A stretch of DNA of 64,000 bases from Pseudonocardia hydrocarbonoxydans (GTDB lineage Bacteria; Actinomycetota; Actinomycetes; Mycobacteriales; Pseudonocardiaceae): contig NZ_BJNG01000001.1 of the NCBI RefSeq assembly GCF_006539565.1, forward strand, positions 62,001 to 126,000, given 5' to 3'. A model generated the notes under the pieces. That model made no database searches and had not been told where the DNA came from. It was given only the letters and a program-made list of their open reading frames with translations. The position numbers and the translations under genes are program-made. Numbering within the stretch: position 1 is the first letter of the stretch; every line of letters begins with the position of its first letter. This document shows positions 52,066-60,236 of the stretch, piece after piece.

Positions 52066-53292
52066 GTGACGACCCTGGAGTCCCGCACCGCGGAGCACGA
52101 GCGGCTCATGGCCGAGCACTCCGCGCACAACTACCACCCGCTGCCGGTCGTCGTCGCGCACGCGCGGGGCGCCTGGGTCACCGACGTCGAGGGCAGGCGC
52201 TACCTCGACTGCCTGGCCGGCTACTCGGCGCTGAACTTCGGCCACGGCCATCCGGCGCTCCTGGCCGCGGCGCACGCCCAGCTCGACCGGGTGACGCTGA
52301 CCGGCCGCGCGTTCGGCAACGACCGCATCGGCCCGTTCTGCGCCGCCCTCGCCGCGCTGGTGGGCAAGGACATGGTGCTGCCGATGAACACCGGCGCCGA
52401 GGCCGTCGAGAGCGGGATCAAGGTGGCCCGCAAGTGGGGGTACGAGGTGAAGGGCGTGCCCCCGGGCCGGGCCCGCGTCGTCGTCGCCGACGGCGGCTTC
52501 CACGGCCGCACGACCACGATCGTCGGCTTCTCCACCGATCCCGACGCCCGCGGCGGCTTCGGCCCGTTCACCCCCGGCTTCGACGTCGTGCCCTACGGCG
52601 ACGCGGACGCGCTGGCGGCGGCGATCACGCCGGACACCGTCGCGGTGCTGCTCGAGCCGGTGCAGGGGGAGGCCGGGGTCGTCGTCCCGCCGCCGGGCTA
52701 CCTGGCCGCCGTCCGCGCGGCCTGCACCGCGCACCGCGTGCTGTTCGTCGCCGACGAGGTGCAGTCCGGCCTCGGGCGCACCGGGCACGTCCTCGCGACG
52801 CGGGCCGCGGGCGTCGACGCCGACGTCTACCTGCTCGGCAAGGCCCTCGGCGGCGGGATCGTGCCGGTCTCGGCCGTGGTGGCCGACCGGGAGGTGCTCG
52901 GCGTCCTGCGACCGGGCCAGCACGGCAGCACGTTCGGCGGCAACCCGCTGGCCTGCGCCGTCGGGCTCGCGGTGCTGGACCTGCTCGCCGACACCGGGCC
53001 CGAGGGCATGCTCGCCCGGGCCGCCCGGCTCGGGGCGGAGCTGCACGCCCGGCTCGGCGACCTCGTCGGGCACGGCGTCACCGCGGTGCGCGGGACGGGC
53101 CTGTGGGCCGGTGTCGACGTCGACCCCCGGGCCGGGACCGGCCGCGCGGTGAGCGAGGCGCTGGCGCGGTGCGGGGTGCTGGTCAAGGACACCCACGGGC
53201 CGACGGTCCGGTTCTCCCCGCCCCTGGTCGTGGAGCCCGGGGAGATCCGGTTCGCCGTCGACGCGCTGGCGGGCGTGCTCAGCCGAGCGTGA
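52066..53292 (+). CDS. rocD: Ornithine aminotransferase
   Basis: 408 aa from a GTG at 52066 with GGAGG 7 nt upstream. Class III aminotransferase converting ornithine and 2-oxoglutarate to glutamate semialdehyde. AEHSAHNYHPLPVVVAHARGAWVTDVEG, YLDCLAGYSALNFGHGHP, MNTGAEAVESGIKVARKWGY, LFVADEVQSGLGRTG and the PLP-lysine segment DVYLLGKALGGGIVPVSAVVADREVL (about residue 260) are typical. It forms a catabolic set with arcA and the Lrp regulator. Its 3' end overlaps the convergent secreted-protein gene by 14 nt. Confidence 0.95.
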   Translation: MTTLESRTAEHERLMAEHSAHNYHPLPVVVAHARGAWVTDVEGRRYLDCLAGYSALNFGHGHPALLAAAHAQLDRVTLTGRAFGNDRIGPFCAALAALVGKDMVLPMNTGAEAVESGIKVARKWGYEVKGVPPGRARVVVADGGFHGRTTTIVGFSTDPDARGGFGPFTPGFDVVPYGDADALAAAITPDTVAVLLEPVQGEAGVVVPPPGYLAAVRAACTAHRVLFVADEVQSGLGRTGHVLATRAAGVDADVYLLGKALGGGIVPVSAVVADREVLGVLRPGQHGSTFGGNPLACAVGLAVLDLLADTGPEGMLARAARLGAELHARLGDLVGHGVTAVRGTGLWAGVDVDPRAGTGRAVSEALARCGVLVKDTHGPTVRFSPPLVVEPGEIRFAVDALAGVLSRA

Positions 53293-54427
53293 TCTCCAGG
53301 TTCGGCACGTTCGGGCTCTCCGCCGACCCGAGCCGCTTCCAGCCCAGCGGGGAGGTCTCGTCGGCGGCGCGCAGCATCATCGTCCCGGACGGGACGCCCG
53401 CCGCGGTCCAGGCCCGCACCAGCTCGGTGACGTCGACCTGGACCCAGCCGGGCGCGCAGGCGGCGGCGTTGCCACGGGTCTCGGTGCTGGTCGCCCACAT
53501 CCGGTCGGCGGCGGGCTGGGTGGCGAACCGGGTCGCGGGGCCGACGGCCGGGGCCGACCACACCTCCCACGCCGCCGGGGCGCACGACGATGACCAGTCC
53601 TGGTGCACCCGCAGCGTCGCCGAGCCGACGGGGCGACCGGTCACCCCGGTGAGGTCCCAGGTGAGGAAGCTGCGCGCCACCGCGACGCCGTCGTAGCTGC
53701 CCAGGCGCAGGTCGGGGTCGCCCGAGGCGTCGCTGCGCAGGATCGTCGACTGGACGGTCGTGTCGAAGGGCGCCGGCGTCGCGCCGCTCACCGGGGCGGC
53801 GGCGACGACGCGGCTGACGGCGGACTCGGTGGCCAGCCCCTCGGCGGCCAGGCCCTCGGCGCCCAGGCCCTCGGTGACCGGGCCCCCGGCCGCGCCCTCG
53901 GTGCCGGCGGCGGTCGTCGTCAGCGCGAGGACCGGGGCCGGGCCGGTCGGGGTGCCCGCCCGGCGGATCGACGCGGCGAACCCGGCGCGGGTGGCCTCGA
54001 CGACGAGGTCGTAGCCCGGCGCCGCCTGCGGGTAGGTGGCGCGGTGCCCGGCCAGCGCGGGCGGCGGGAGCGGGCCGGGGCCGATCGGGGCGAGGGCGGC
54101 CGATCCGCCGCCCGCCCAGCGCACGACCGGGCCGGTCGGGGTGAGGACGAGGTCGTGCGGCGCCGCGGCGGGCCGGACGAGACCGTCCGGACCTGAACCG
54201 AGAGTGAGGTCGACGGGTACCCACTCGGCCCCGCGACGCAGCTGGACCGGCCCGGCGAACAGCGTGACGGCGCGGGACCCGTCGACGCGGGCGACGCTCG
54301 TGCTGGTCTCGGTGCGGGTGTCGGGGGTGACCGGCTCGTCCGCCGCTGCGGTGCCCGGGACGGCCAGTGCGAGCGCGGCACCGAGGATGATCGCGGTGCG
54401 TGCCGCGTGAGTCTTCATGATCGTCAT
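53279..54427 (-). CDS. Secreted DNRLRE-domain protein
   Basis: 382 aa. A signal peptide (MTIMKTHAARTAIILGAALALAVPGTAAA) is followed by a region with GPVQLRRGAEWVPVDLTL, an Ala/Gly/Glu-rich linker with EGL-AAEGL repeats, and a C-terminal DNRLRE-like domain (STILRSDASGDPDLRLGSYDGVAVARSFLTWDLTGV...VDVTELVRAWTAAGVPSGTMMLRA). Such domains occur in cell-wall and spore-surface proteins and often bind carbohydrate or peptide. An ATG at 54418 is an alternative start. Confidence 0.85.
   Translation of the reverse strand: MTIMKTHAARTAIILGAALALAVPGTAAADEPVTPDTRTETSTSVARVDGSRAVTLFAGPVQLRRGAEWVPVDLTLGSGPDGLVRPAAAPHDLVLTPTGPVVRWAGGGSAALAPIGPGPLPPPALAGHRATYPQAAPGYDLVVEATRAGFAASIRRAGTPTGPAPVLALTTTAAGTEGAAGGPVTEGLGAEGLAAEGLATESAVSRVVAAAPVSGATPAPFDTTVQSTILRSDASGDPDLRLGSYDGVAVARSFLTWDLTGVTGRPVGSATLRVHQDWSSSCAPAAWEVWSAPAVGPATRFATQPAADRMWATSTETRGNAAACAPGWVQVDVTELVRAWTAAGVPSGTMMLRAADETSPLGWKRLGSAESPNVPNLEITLG
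53838..53880. repeat. 15-bp tandem repeat encoding EGLAA
   Basis: Three imperfect units of GGCCAGGCCCTCGGC type encode EGLGA-EGLAA-EGLAT in the linker of the secreted protein. Confidence 0.6.
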
Positions 54428-54551
54428 AAGTAGGGGTCGTGACACCGGGTCGACAAGATCGACGGCCCATTCGCACCCACACCGGTGACGGCGTCCATCC
54501 CATCGGGGTCTTCGGTCACCGGAGATCGCCCGGCGGTACACCCGGACGGGG

Positions 54552-55244
54552 TCAGGAGCGGCGGCGGAACGGCCGGTCGTCGGCTGGGCCGTTCAGCAGC
54601 AGCTCCGGCCGGAGTGCGCCGAAGAGCACGGTCAGCAACAGCTCGGCGCGGGCGTCCGCCGACTCGTCGGGGCGGTTCATCGTCCGCGTGAGCAGGGTGT
54701 TGACGATCATCGCGCTGATGTCGGCCGCCGGGGGGAAGGCGCGCAGCTCGCCGGTGCTCTGGCCGTGCTCGACCAGCAGCCGGATCGAGTCGGGGACCGG
54801 GGCCAGCAGACGGGGGTCGATCTCGTCGGTGGGGTCGGCCGGGCCCTCGACACGGATCGTGTAGTCCTGCACGGCCGAGAAGAACGACGCGCTGAGCTCG
54901 CGGTGCCGCGCCGCGGTGCGCGCGAGGGCCCTGACCTGGTCCTCCAGCGCGGCGACCGACGGGCGTCCGGCGGCGACGTCGCGTTCGGCCTGCACGAACA
55001 GCGGGCGCACCAGCGGCGCGTAGACGTGCCCGATGAGCGAGTGCTTGGACGGGAAGTGGTTGTAGGCGGTGGCGGCGGAGACGCCGGCCGCGGCCGCGAT
55101 GTCCTCGATGCGGGTCCGCGCCCAGCCCCGTGAACCGAACGTGGCGTCCGCTGCGTCGAGCAGCGCACGTCGCGTGCGGTCACGTTTGGTCTGGGCGGCC
55201 CGGGCTCGGGGATCGGCCGCTCGGGGTTCGTCGGCGGAGGACAT
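54552..55244 (-). CDS. TetR-family transcriptional regulator
   Basis: 230 aa from the ATG at 55244, 7 nt after TACTCT, so probably leaderless. HTH: RRALLDAADATFGSRGWARTRIEDIAAAAGVSAATAYNHFPSKHSLIGHVY (about residues 26-76). The C-terminal ligand domain is unassigned. Two 15-bp palindromes lie directly upstream and overlap its promoter and a divergent one, suggesting autorepression and control of the neighbouring sigma-factor transcript. The 125-nt gap to the secreted-protein gene has no further feature. Confidence 0.92.
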   Translation of the reverse strand: MSSADEPRAADPRARAAQTKRDRTRRALLDAADATFGSRGWARTRIEDIAAAAGVSAATAYNHFPSKHSLIGHVYAPLVRPLFVQAERDVAAGRPSVAALEDQVRALARTAARHRELSASFFSAVQDYTIRVEGPADPTDEIDPRLLAPVPDSIRLLVEHGQSTGELRAFPPAADISAMIVNTLLTRTMNRPDESADARAELLLTVLFGALRPELLLNGPADDRPFRRRS

Positions 55245-55251
55245 TGAGCGC

Positions 55252-55257
55252 AGAGTA
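55252..55257 (-). promoter_or_regulatory. -10 element TACTCT, leaderless promoter of tetR
   Basis: Minus-strand TACTCT, 7-nt spacer, then the ATG. The first TetR palindrome begins 5 bp upstream. Confidence 0.5.
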
Positions 55258-55261
55258 ACCA

Positions 55262-55298
55262 ACTTCGGGCCGAAGTGCCCTTGACTCCAACTTGGAGT
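55262..55298. promoter_or_regulatory. Twin 15-bp palindromic operators for the TetR protein
   Basis: ACTTCGGGCCGAAGT (55262-55276) and ACTCCAACTTGGAGT (55284-55298) are both perfect palindromes with a single central base, centred 22 bp apart (two helical turns). They fit one consensus ACTYCRR-N-YYGRAGT. They lie across the tetR promoter, and the second overlaps a rightward TTGACT/CAAAAT promoter. Confidence 0.7.
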
Positions 55299-55310
55299 GT
55301 CACCCAAAAT
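55281..55310 (+). promoter_or_regulatory. Rightward promoter candidate towards the sigma-factor gene
   Basis: TTGACT (55281-55286) and CAAAAT (55305-55310) with an 18-bp spacer. It shares DNA with the second TetR palindrome. The resulting leader would be about 240 nt. Confidence 0.45.
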
Positions 55311-55378
55311 GCGTACTTGAAAGATGAACGAGTTCGCTCAGCAGGGCACAGCAGGGCGGGTTCGGGAGGGTTCCGAGC

Positions 55379-55402
55379 CGCGAGCGTCGGGGGACGCTCG
55401 CG
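55379..55402 (+). terminator. Strong hairpin in the sigma-factor leader
   Basis: CGCGAGCGTC and GACGCTCGCG form a perfect 10-bp stem around GGGG, followed by TATCTCG. Located about 70 nt after the rightward promoter and 160 nt before the sigma gene, so it could attenuate transcription or simply terminate an upstream transcript. Confidence 0.5.
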
Positions 55403-55542
55403 TATCTCGCGGCCATCGAGACCTTCCACGACAGGCAGCCACCACCGCCGTCCCCGGGCCCCGGGGTCGCGGCGGAAGCCGCAGGACGTCGGTGCCGTCA
55501 CACCGCTGGTGTCGCAGCGCCGACCTGGGAGGGGACCCCACG

Positions 55543-55563
55543 ATGAACGAGAACGTCCGATGA
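55543..55563 (+). CDS. Leader peptide MNENVR overlapping the sigma-factor start
   Basis: ATG-AAC-GAG-AAC-GTC-CGA-TGA, 8 nt or so after GGGAGGGGA, the only good Shine-Dalgarno here. Its TGA overlaps the sigma-factor ATG (ATGA at 55560-55563). This suggests the sigma factor is translated by re-initiation. Too short for homology. Confidence 0.4.
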   Translation: MNENVR

Positions 55564-56234
55564 CCGCCGCGATGGTGCTGGAGCTCGTACCCGCCGACGG
55601 GCCCGACGAGGTGGACGAGCCGCCGCAGCCGGCGGAGCGCACCCTGGAGTCGATGGTCGCCGCGGCCGTCGCAGGGGAGGACAGGGCCCAGGACCGGTTG
55701 CTCGCCGAGATTCACCCGTTCGTGTTGCGGTACTGCCGCGGCCGGCTCGGCCGGCAGGAGTGCGTCACGGGCTCGGCCGACGACGTCGCGCAGGAGGTCT
55801 GCCTCGCGGTGGTCAGCGCGCTGCCCGCCTACAAGATGCGCGGCCTGTCGTTCCGGGCCTTCGTCTACGGGATCGCCGCGCACAAGGTCACCGACGCCTT
55901 CCGGGTCATCGGCCGCAACCGCACCGAGCCGGTGCCGGAGCTGCCCGACTCCCCGATGGCCGACGACGGGCCCGAGCACCGGCTGCTCGCCTGCGAGCTC
56001 GGCGAGCAGCTCGGCGAGCTGCTGCACATCCTCACGCCCCGCCAGCGCGAGGTGCTGGTGCTGCGCGTCGCGGTCGGGCTGAGCGCGGAGGAGACCGCGG
56101 CGGCCGTGCGCTCGACGCCGGGCGCCGTCCGGGTGACCCAGCACCGGGCGCTCAACCGCCTCCGGGCGGCACTGGGCCAAGCCACCGACGACGTCGTGCT
56201 GCCGGATCCGCGGACCCCGGCCGGCGTCGGCTGA
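55560..56234 (+). CDS. ECF-type RNA polymerase sigma factor (SigD/ShbA-like)
   Basis: 224 aa from the ATG at 55560; a second ATG at 55572 is possible. Region 2: AEIHPFVLRYCRGRLGRQECVTGSADDVAQEVCLAVVSALPAYKMRGLSFRAFVYGIAAHKVTDAFR (about residues 48-115). Region 4: HRLLACELGEQLGELLHILTPRQREVLVLRVAVGLSAEETAAAVRSTPGAVRVTQHRALNRLRAAL. The pattern fits the mycobacterial SigD/Streptomyces ShbA group. No anti-sigma gene is adjacent. Control probably involves the twin TetR operators and the long leader. Confidence 0.88.
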   Translation: MTAAMVLELVPADGPDEVDEPPQPAERTLESMVAAAVAGEDRAQDRLLAEIHPFVLRYCRGRLGRQECVTGSADDVAQEVCLAVVSALPAYKMRGLSFRAFVYGIAAHKVTDAFRVIGRNRTEPVPELPDSPMADDGPEHRLLACELGEQLGELLHILTPRQREVLVLRVAVGLSAEETAAAVRSTPGAVRVTQHRALNRLRAALGQATDDVVLPDPRTPAGVG

Positions 56235-56252
56235 GCACCGGCGGCACCCGGC

Positions 56253-56269
56253 CCGGTGATCGTCACCGG
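56253..56269 (+). terminator. Hairpin after the sigma-factor gene
   Basis: CCGGTGA-TCG-TCACCGG, a perfect 7-bp stem with a 3-nt loop, 19 nt after the stop. Confidence 0.45.
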
Positions 56270-56317
56270 CCGGGCGCCGCGGGCCCGACCCGGGAGGGCG
56301 GGCCCACCCCCGCGCGG

Positions 56318-56323
56318 TAGCCT
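56318..56323 (+). promoter_or_regulatory. -10 element TAGCCT upstream of the DUF948 gene
   Basis: TAGCCT lies 44 nt before the GTG; AGGAGG precedes the start, so this transcript has a leader. Confidence 0.35.
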
Positions 56324-56367
56324 GACCGTCCATCACACCCTGTCGTCGGACGGTTCGAGGAGGCTTC

Positions 56368-56787
56368 GTGTCGGCTGGTCAGATCGCCGCGCTCATCGCC
56401 GCGGGGGCGTTCGTCGTCCTCGTGCTGCTGCTGGCGGTCCCGCTGCTCAAGCTCGGGCGCACGCTCGACGAGGCGACCGTCGCCATCCGCAAGGCGCACG
56501 AGGGCAGTGCGCCGCTGCTCGACAACGCCCAGACCACGCTGCACCAGGTCAACACCCAGCTCGAGCGCGTCGACGGCATCACCTCCAGCGCGCGCACCGT
56601 CACCAGCAACGTCTCGGTGCTCACCTCACTGTTCACCGCGACGATGGGCGGGCCGCTGGTCCGGGCCGCGGCGTTCTCCTACGGGCTGAACAAGGCCGTC
56701 AAGGCCCGGCGCGCCGGGCGCGACGCCGGCGCCCACTCGCTGCAGACCCGCCCGGGTCGGCTGCGCCGGCGGGGGAGGAAGACGTGA
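56368..56787 (+). CDS. DUF948 membrane-anchored protein
   Basis: 139 aa, GTG behind AGGAGG. One N-terminal membrane helix (QIAALIAAGAFVVLVLLLAVPLLKL) is followed by a helical domain (TLDEATVAIRKAHEGSAPLLDNAQTTLHQVNTQLERVDGITSSARTVTSNVSVLTSLF), typical of DUF948, and a basic Arg/Lys tail. The equivalent gene lies before alaS in most actinobacteria. Function unknown; the stop overlaps the next start (GTGA). Confidence 0.9.
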   Translation: MSAGQIAALIAAGAFVVLVLLLAVPLLKLGRTLDEATVAIRKAHEGSAPLLDNAQTTLHQVNTQLERVDGITSSARTVTSNVSVLTSLFTATMGGPLVRAAAFSYGLNKAVKARRAGRDAGAHSLQTRPGRLRRRGRKT

Positions 56788-57080
56788 AGAGGCTGTTCTG
56801 GCTCGGCGTCGGCGCGGTCGCCGGCTCCTACCTCACCCGGCGCGCCACCCGCGCCGCGCACGCCGTCAGCCCGGCCGGGCTCGGCGAGAACCTCGCCGAG
56901 GGCCTGCGCGAGCTCGGGGCCGGGCTGGGCGCGTTCGGCGCCGAGGTCCGCGCCGGCATGGACGCCCGCGAGCGCGAGCTGACCGAGCTCGTCGAGCGGC
57001 GCACCGGCGGCCACGTGCCCACCTACTCCGAGGCGCTGGCCGAGCCCGCCCCGGGACGAGCGCCCCGGGCAGGGCACTAG
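56784..57080 (+). CDS. Small DUF6167-like protein upstream of alaS
   Basis: 98 aa, GTG overlapping the DUF948 stop. [44 protein letters not shown] is the recurring start of a small actinobacterial family found between DUF948 and alaS; a short hydrophobic stretch could anchor it in the membrane. Function unknown. alaS follows after 49 nt. Confidence 0.85.
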   Translation: MKRLFWLGVGAVAGSYLTRRATRAAHAVSPAGLGENLAEGLRELGAGLGAFGAEVRAGMDARERELTELVERRTGGHVPTYSEALAEPAPGRAPRAGH

Positions 57081-57129
57081 CCAGCCCTGCCGCTCCGCCC
57101 CATTCCTTCCCGGTAGAGAGCCGTTTGTC

Positions 57130-59787
57130 GTGCAGACCCACGAGATCGTCCGCCGCTTCATCGACCACTTCGTCGCCGCGGGCCACACCCGCGTGCCCAG
57201 CGCGTCGCTCATCCTCGACGACCCGAACCTGCTGTTCGTCAACGCCGGGATGGTGCAGTTCAAGCCCTACTTCCTCGGCGAGGTGCCCCCGCCGTACCCG
57301 ACCGCGACGTCGATCCAGAAGTGCGTGCGCACCGGCGACATCGACGAGGTCGGCCGCACGACCCGGCACAACACGTTCTTCCAGATGGCCGGCAACTTCT
57401 CCTTCGGCGACTACTTCAAGGCCGGCGCGATCGAGCTGGCCTGGACGCTGATCACGGAGTCCTACGGGTTCGACCCGGAGCGCCTGTGGGCCACCGTCTA
57501 CCTCGACGACGACGAGGCCGAGCAGCTCTGGCGCCGGTACCTGCCCGCCGAGCGCATCCAGCGCCGCGACGGCAAGGACAACTACTGGGACATGGGCGTG
57601 CCCGGCCCCGGCGGGCCCTGCTCGGAGATCTACTACGACCGCGGGCCGGAGTACGGCGTCGACGGCGGCCCGGTCGCCGACGAGAACCGCTACCTGGAGA
57701 TCTGGAACCTGGTCTTCATGCAGGACGTCCGGGGCGAGCTCTCCCCGAAGGACGGCCATCCCCCGATCGGGAAGCTGCCCCGGCCCAACATCGACACCGG
57801 CATGGGCGTCGAGCGGGTCGCCACGCTGCTGCAGGGCGTGGCCAACGTCTACGAGACCGACCTCGTGCGCCCGGTCATCGCCCGCGCCGAGGAGCTCTCC
57901 GGGCGGCGCTACGGCGCCGGCGGCCCGTCGGGGGAGGAGGACGACGTCCGCTTCCGCGTCATCGCCGACCACGCCCGTTCCGGCGTCATGATCATCGCCG
58001 ACGGCGTGACCCCCGCGAACGACGGCCGCGGCTACGTCCTGCGCCGGCTGCTGCGCCGCATCGTGCGCTCGGCGCGGCTGCTCGGTGTCACCGAGCCGGT
58101 GCTCGGCGCGTTCGCCGAGGTCGTGCGCGACGCGATGGCGCCCTCCTACCCCGAGCTCGTCACCGACTTCGAGCGGATCTCCGCGGTCGTGCGTGCCGAG
58201 GAGGAGGCGTTCCTGCAGACGCTCACCGCGGGTGAGCGGATCTTCGACACCGCCGTGGCCGAGACCCGGAGGACCGGCGCCACGGTGCTCGCGGGCGACC
58301 GGGCGTTCCAGCTGCACGACACCTACGGCTTCCCGATCGACCTCACGTTGGAGATGGCCGCCGAGGCCGGGCTGGAGGTCGACAGGGACCGGTTCGCCGC
58401 CCTGATGACCGAGCAGCGCACCCGGGCGAAGGCCGACGCGGCCAAGCACAAGGTCGGCCACGGCGGCGACGGCTCGATCTACCGCGCCCTGCTCGACACC
58501 CACGGCACGGTCGACTTCCTCGGCTACACCGAACTGGCCGCCGAGGGCACCGTCATCGGGCTGCTCGTCGACGGGGTCCCGGCCCCGGCCGCGGGCGAGG
58601 GCGCCGCGGTGGAGGTCGTGCTCGACCGCACCCCGTTCTACGCCGAGGCCGGTGGCCAGCAGGCCGACACCGGTGAGCTGCGCGGGGCGTCGTTCACCGT
58701 CCGCGTCGACGACGTGCAGTCGCCCGTGGCGGGGCTGCGGGTGCACCGCGGCACGGTCACCGCGGGCGAGGTCACCCTGGACGCGGCCGTCGTCGCCTCG
58801 GTGGACACCGCGCGCCGCGCGTCGATCTCGCGGGCGCACACCGCCACGCACCTGGTGCACGCGGGCGTCCGCGGCGCGCTGGGCCCCTCGGCCGCCCAGG
58901 CCGGTTCGCTCAACGCCCCCGGCCGCATGCGCTTCGACTTCACCTCGCCCGGCGGAGGGGTGTCCCCGGCCGCGCTCGCCGAGATCGAGGACGAGGTCAA
59001 CACCGTCCTGCAGGAGGACCGCGCCGTCGAGTCCTACGAGACCACGCTGGACGAGGCGCGCGCGCTCGGCGCGATGATGCTGTTCGGCGAGAAGTACGGC
59101 GACCGCGTGCGCGTGGTCGACATGGGCGCGTACTCCCGCGAGCTCTGCGGCGGCACCCACGTCGGGCGCACCGGTGAGATCGGCATGATCAAGGTGCTGT
59201 CGGAGGGCTCGATCGGCTCCGGTGTGCGCCGCGTCGACGCCCTCGTCGGGCTCGACGCGTTCCGGTTCCTCTCGCGCGAGCACCTGCTGCTGTCGAACCT
59301 GGCCGAGCAGCTCAAGACCCGGCCCGAGGACCTCCCGGAGCGGATCGGCGGCCTGGTCGAGCGGCTGCGCACCGCCGAGCGCGACCTGGAGAAGGTCCGC
59401 GCCGACGCCGTCCTGTCCTCGGCGGGGGCCCTGGCCGACGGGGCCGAGGACGTCGGGGGCGTCGCCCTGGTCGCCGTCGCCGCGCCGGACGGGCTGGGCG
59501 GCAACGACCTGCGCGCACTGGCCTCCGACGTCCGCGGGCGGCTCGGCTCGCGGCCCGGCGTGGTCGCGCTGTTCTCCGGGGACGGGGAGAAGGTGGCCTT
59601 CGTCGTGGCCACCACCGCCGCCGCCCGGGACGCGGGGCTCGCGGCCGGGAAGCTGATCGGGGCGTTCGCCCCGGCCGTCGGCGGGCGGGGTGGCGGCAAG
59701 CCCGACCTCGCCCAGGGCGGCGGCGCCGACCCGGCCGGGATCCCGGCAGCGGTCGACGCGCTGCGGGCGCACCTCCGTGCGCGGTAG
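57130..59787 (+). CDS. alaS: Alanyl-tRNA synthetase
   Basis: 885 aa, GTG start ([27 protein letters not shown]). Class II catalytic core: [65 protein letters not shown] and [17 protein letters not shown]. The editing domain has the metal ligands [12 protein letters not shown] (about residue 575) and [21 protein letters not shown] (about 674). The C-Ala domain ends [12 protein letters not shown]. Charges tRNA-Ala and clears Ser/Gly mischarging. ruvX overlaps its end by 11 nt. Confidence 0.98.
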   Translation: MQTHEIVRRFIDHFVAAGHTRVPSASLILDDPNLLFVNAGMVQFKPYFLGEVPPPYPTATSIQKCVRTGDIDEVGRTTRHNTFFQMAGNFSFGDYFKAGAIELAWTLITESYGFDPERLWATVYLDDDEAEQLWRRYLPAERIQRRDGKDNYWDMGVPGPGGPCSEIYYDRGPEYGVDGGPVADENRYLEIWNLVFMQDVRGELSPKDGHPPIGKLPRPNIDTGMGVERVATLLQGVANVYETDLVRPVIARAEELSGRRYGAGGPSGEEDDVRFRVIADHARSGVMIIADGVTPANDGRGYVLRRLLRRIVRSARLLGVTEPVLGAFAEVVRDAMAPSYPELVTDFERISAVVRAEEEAFLQTLTAGERIFDTAVAETRRTGATVLAGDRAFQLHDTYGFPIDLTLEMAAEAGLEVDRDRFAALMTEQRTRAKADAAKHKVGHGGDGSIYRALLDTHGTVDFLGYTELAAEGTVIGLLVDGVPAPAAGEGAAVEVVLDRTPFYAEAGGQQADTGELRGASFTVRVDDVQSPVAGLRVHRGTVTAGEVTLDAAVVASVDTARRASISRAHTATHLVHAGVRGALGPSAAQAGSLNAPGRMRFDFTSPGGGVSPAALAEIEDEVNTVLQEDRAVESYETTLDEARALGAMMLFGEKYGDRVRVVDMGAYSRELCGGTHVGRTGEIGMIKVLSEGSIGSGVRRVDALVGLDAFRFLSREHLLLSNLAEQLKTRPEDLPERIGGLVERLRTAERDLEKVRADAVLSSAGALADGAEDVGGVALVAVAAPDGLGGNDLRALASDVRGRLGSRPGVVALFSGDGEKVAFVVATTAAARDAGLAAGKLIGAFAPAVGGRGGGKPDLAQGGGADPAGIPAAVDALRAHLRAR

Positions 59788-60199
59788 ACGCCTGGGCATC
59801 GACGTGGGCGCGGTCCGCGTCGGGGTCGCCTCGTGCGACCCCGACGGGCTGATCGCGACCCCGCTGCTCACCGTCCCGCGCGACGTGGAGGGGGGCACCG
59901 ACGTCACCACGATCGCCGCGCTGGTGGCCGAGCACGAGGCCGTCGGGGTGGTGGTGGGGCTGCCGCGCACGCTCGCCGGGCGCGAGGGCCCCGCGGCCGA
60001 GGCGGCGCGCGCGTTCGTCGCGGCGCTGGAACCCGCGCTGGACGTGCCGGTGGAGCTGTCCGACGAGCGGCTGACGACCGTCCTCGCCACCCGTCAGATG
60101 CGGGAGAGCGGGCGCTCGGGACGCCGGCAGCGGGCCGTCGTCGACCAGGTCGCCGCGGTCGGCATCCTGCAGGGCTGGCTCGACCGCCATCGCCGCTGA
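59777..60199 (+). CDS. ruvX: Putative pre-16S rRNA nuclease (RuvX/YqgF)
   Basis: 140 aa from the GTG at 59777, overlapping the alaS end by 11 nt. RNase H-like fold: [20 protein letters not shown] at the start with the first catalytic Asp, [38 protein letters not shown] and [17 protein letters not shown] with the last Asp. It trims the 5' end of 16S rRNA in E. coli. Standard order alaS-ruvX-mltG. Confidence 0.94.
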   Translation: MRGRRLGIDVGAVRVGVASCDPDGLIATPLLTVPRDVEGGTDVTTIAALVAEHEAVGVVVGLPRTLAGREGPAAEAARAFVAALEPALDVPVELSDERLTTVLATRQMRESGRSGRRQRAVVDQVAAVGILQGWLDRHRR

Positions 60200-60236
60200 T
60201 CGGACATCCGGTGGGGTACCGGACAGCCCGGACCGG

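Noticed and set aside
56866-60090. Minus-strand open frame of 1074 codons opposite alaS
   Set aside because: Antisense to alaS, with low-complexity His/Arg/Val/Gly composition and no motif; long stop-free antisense frames are normal at this GC content.
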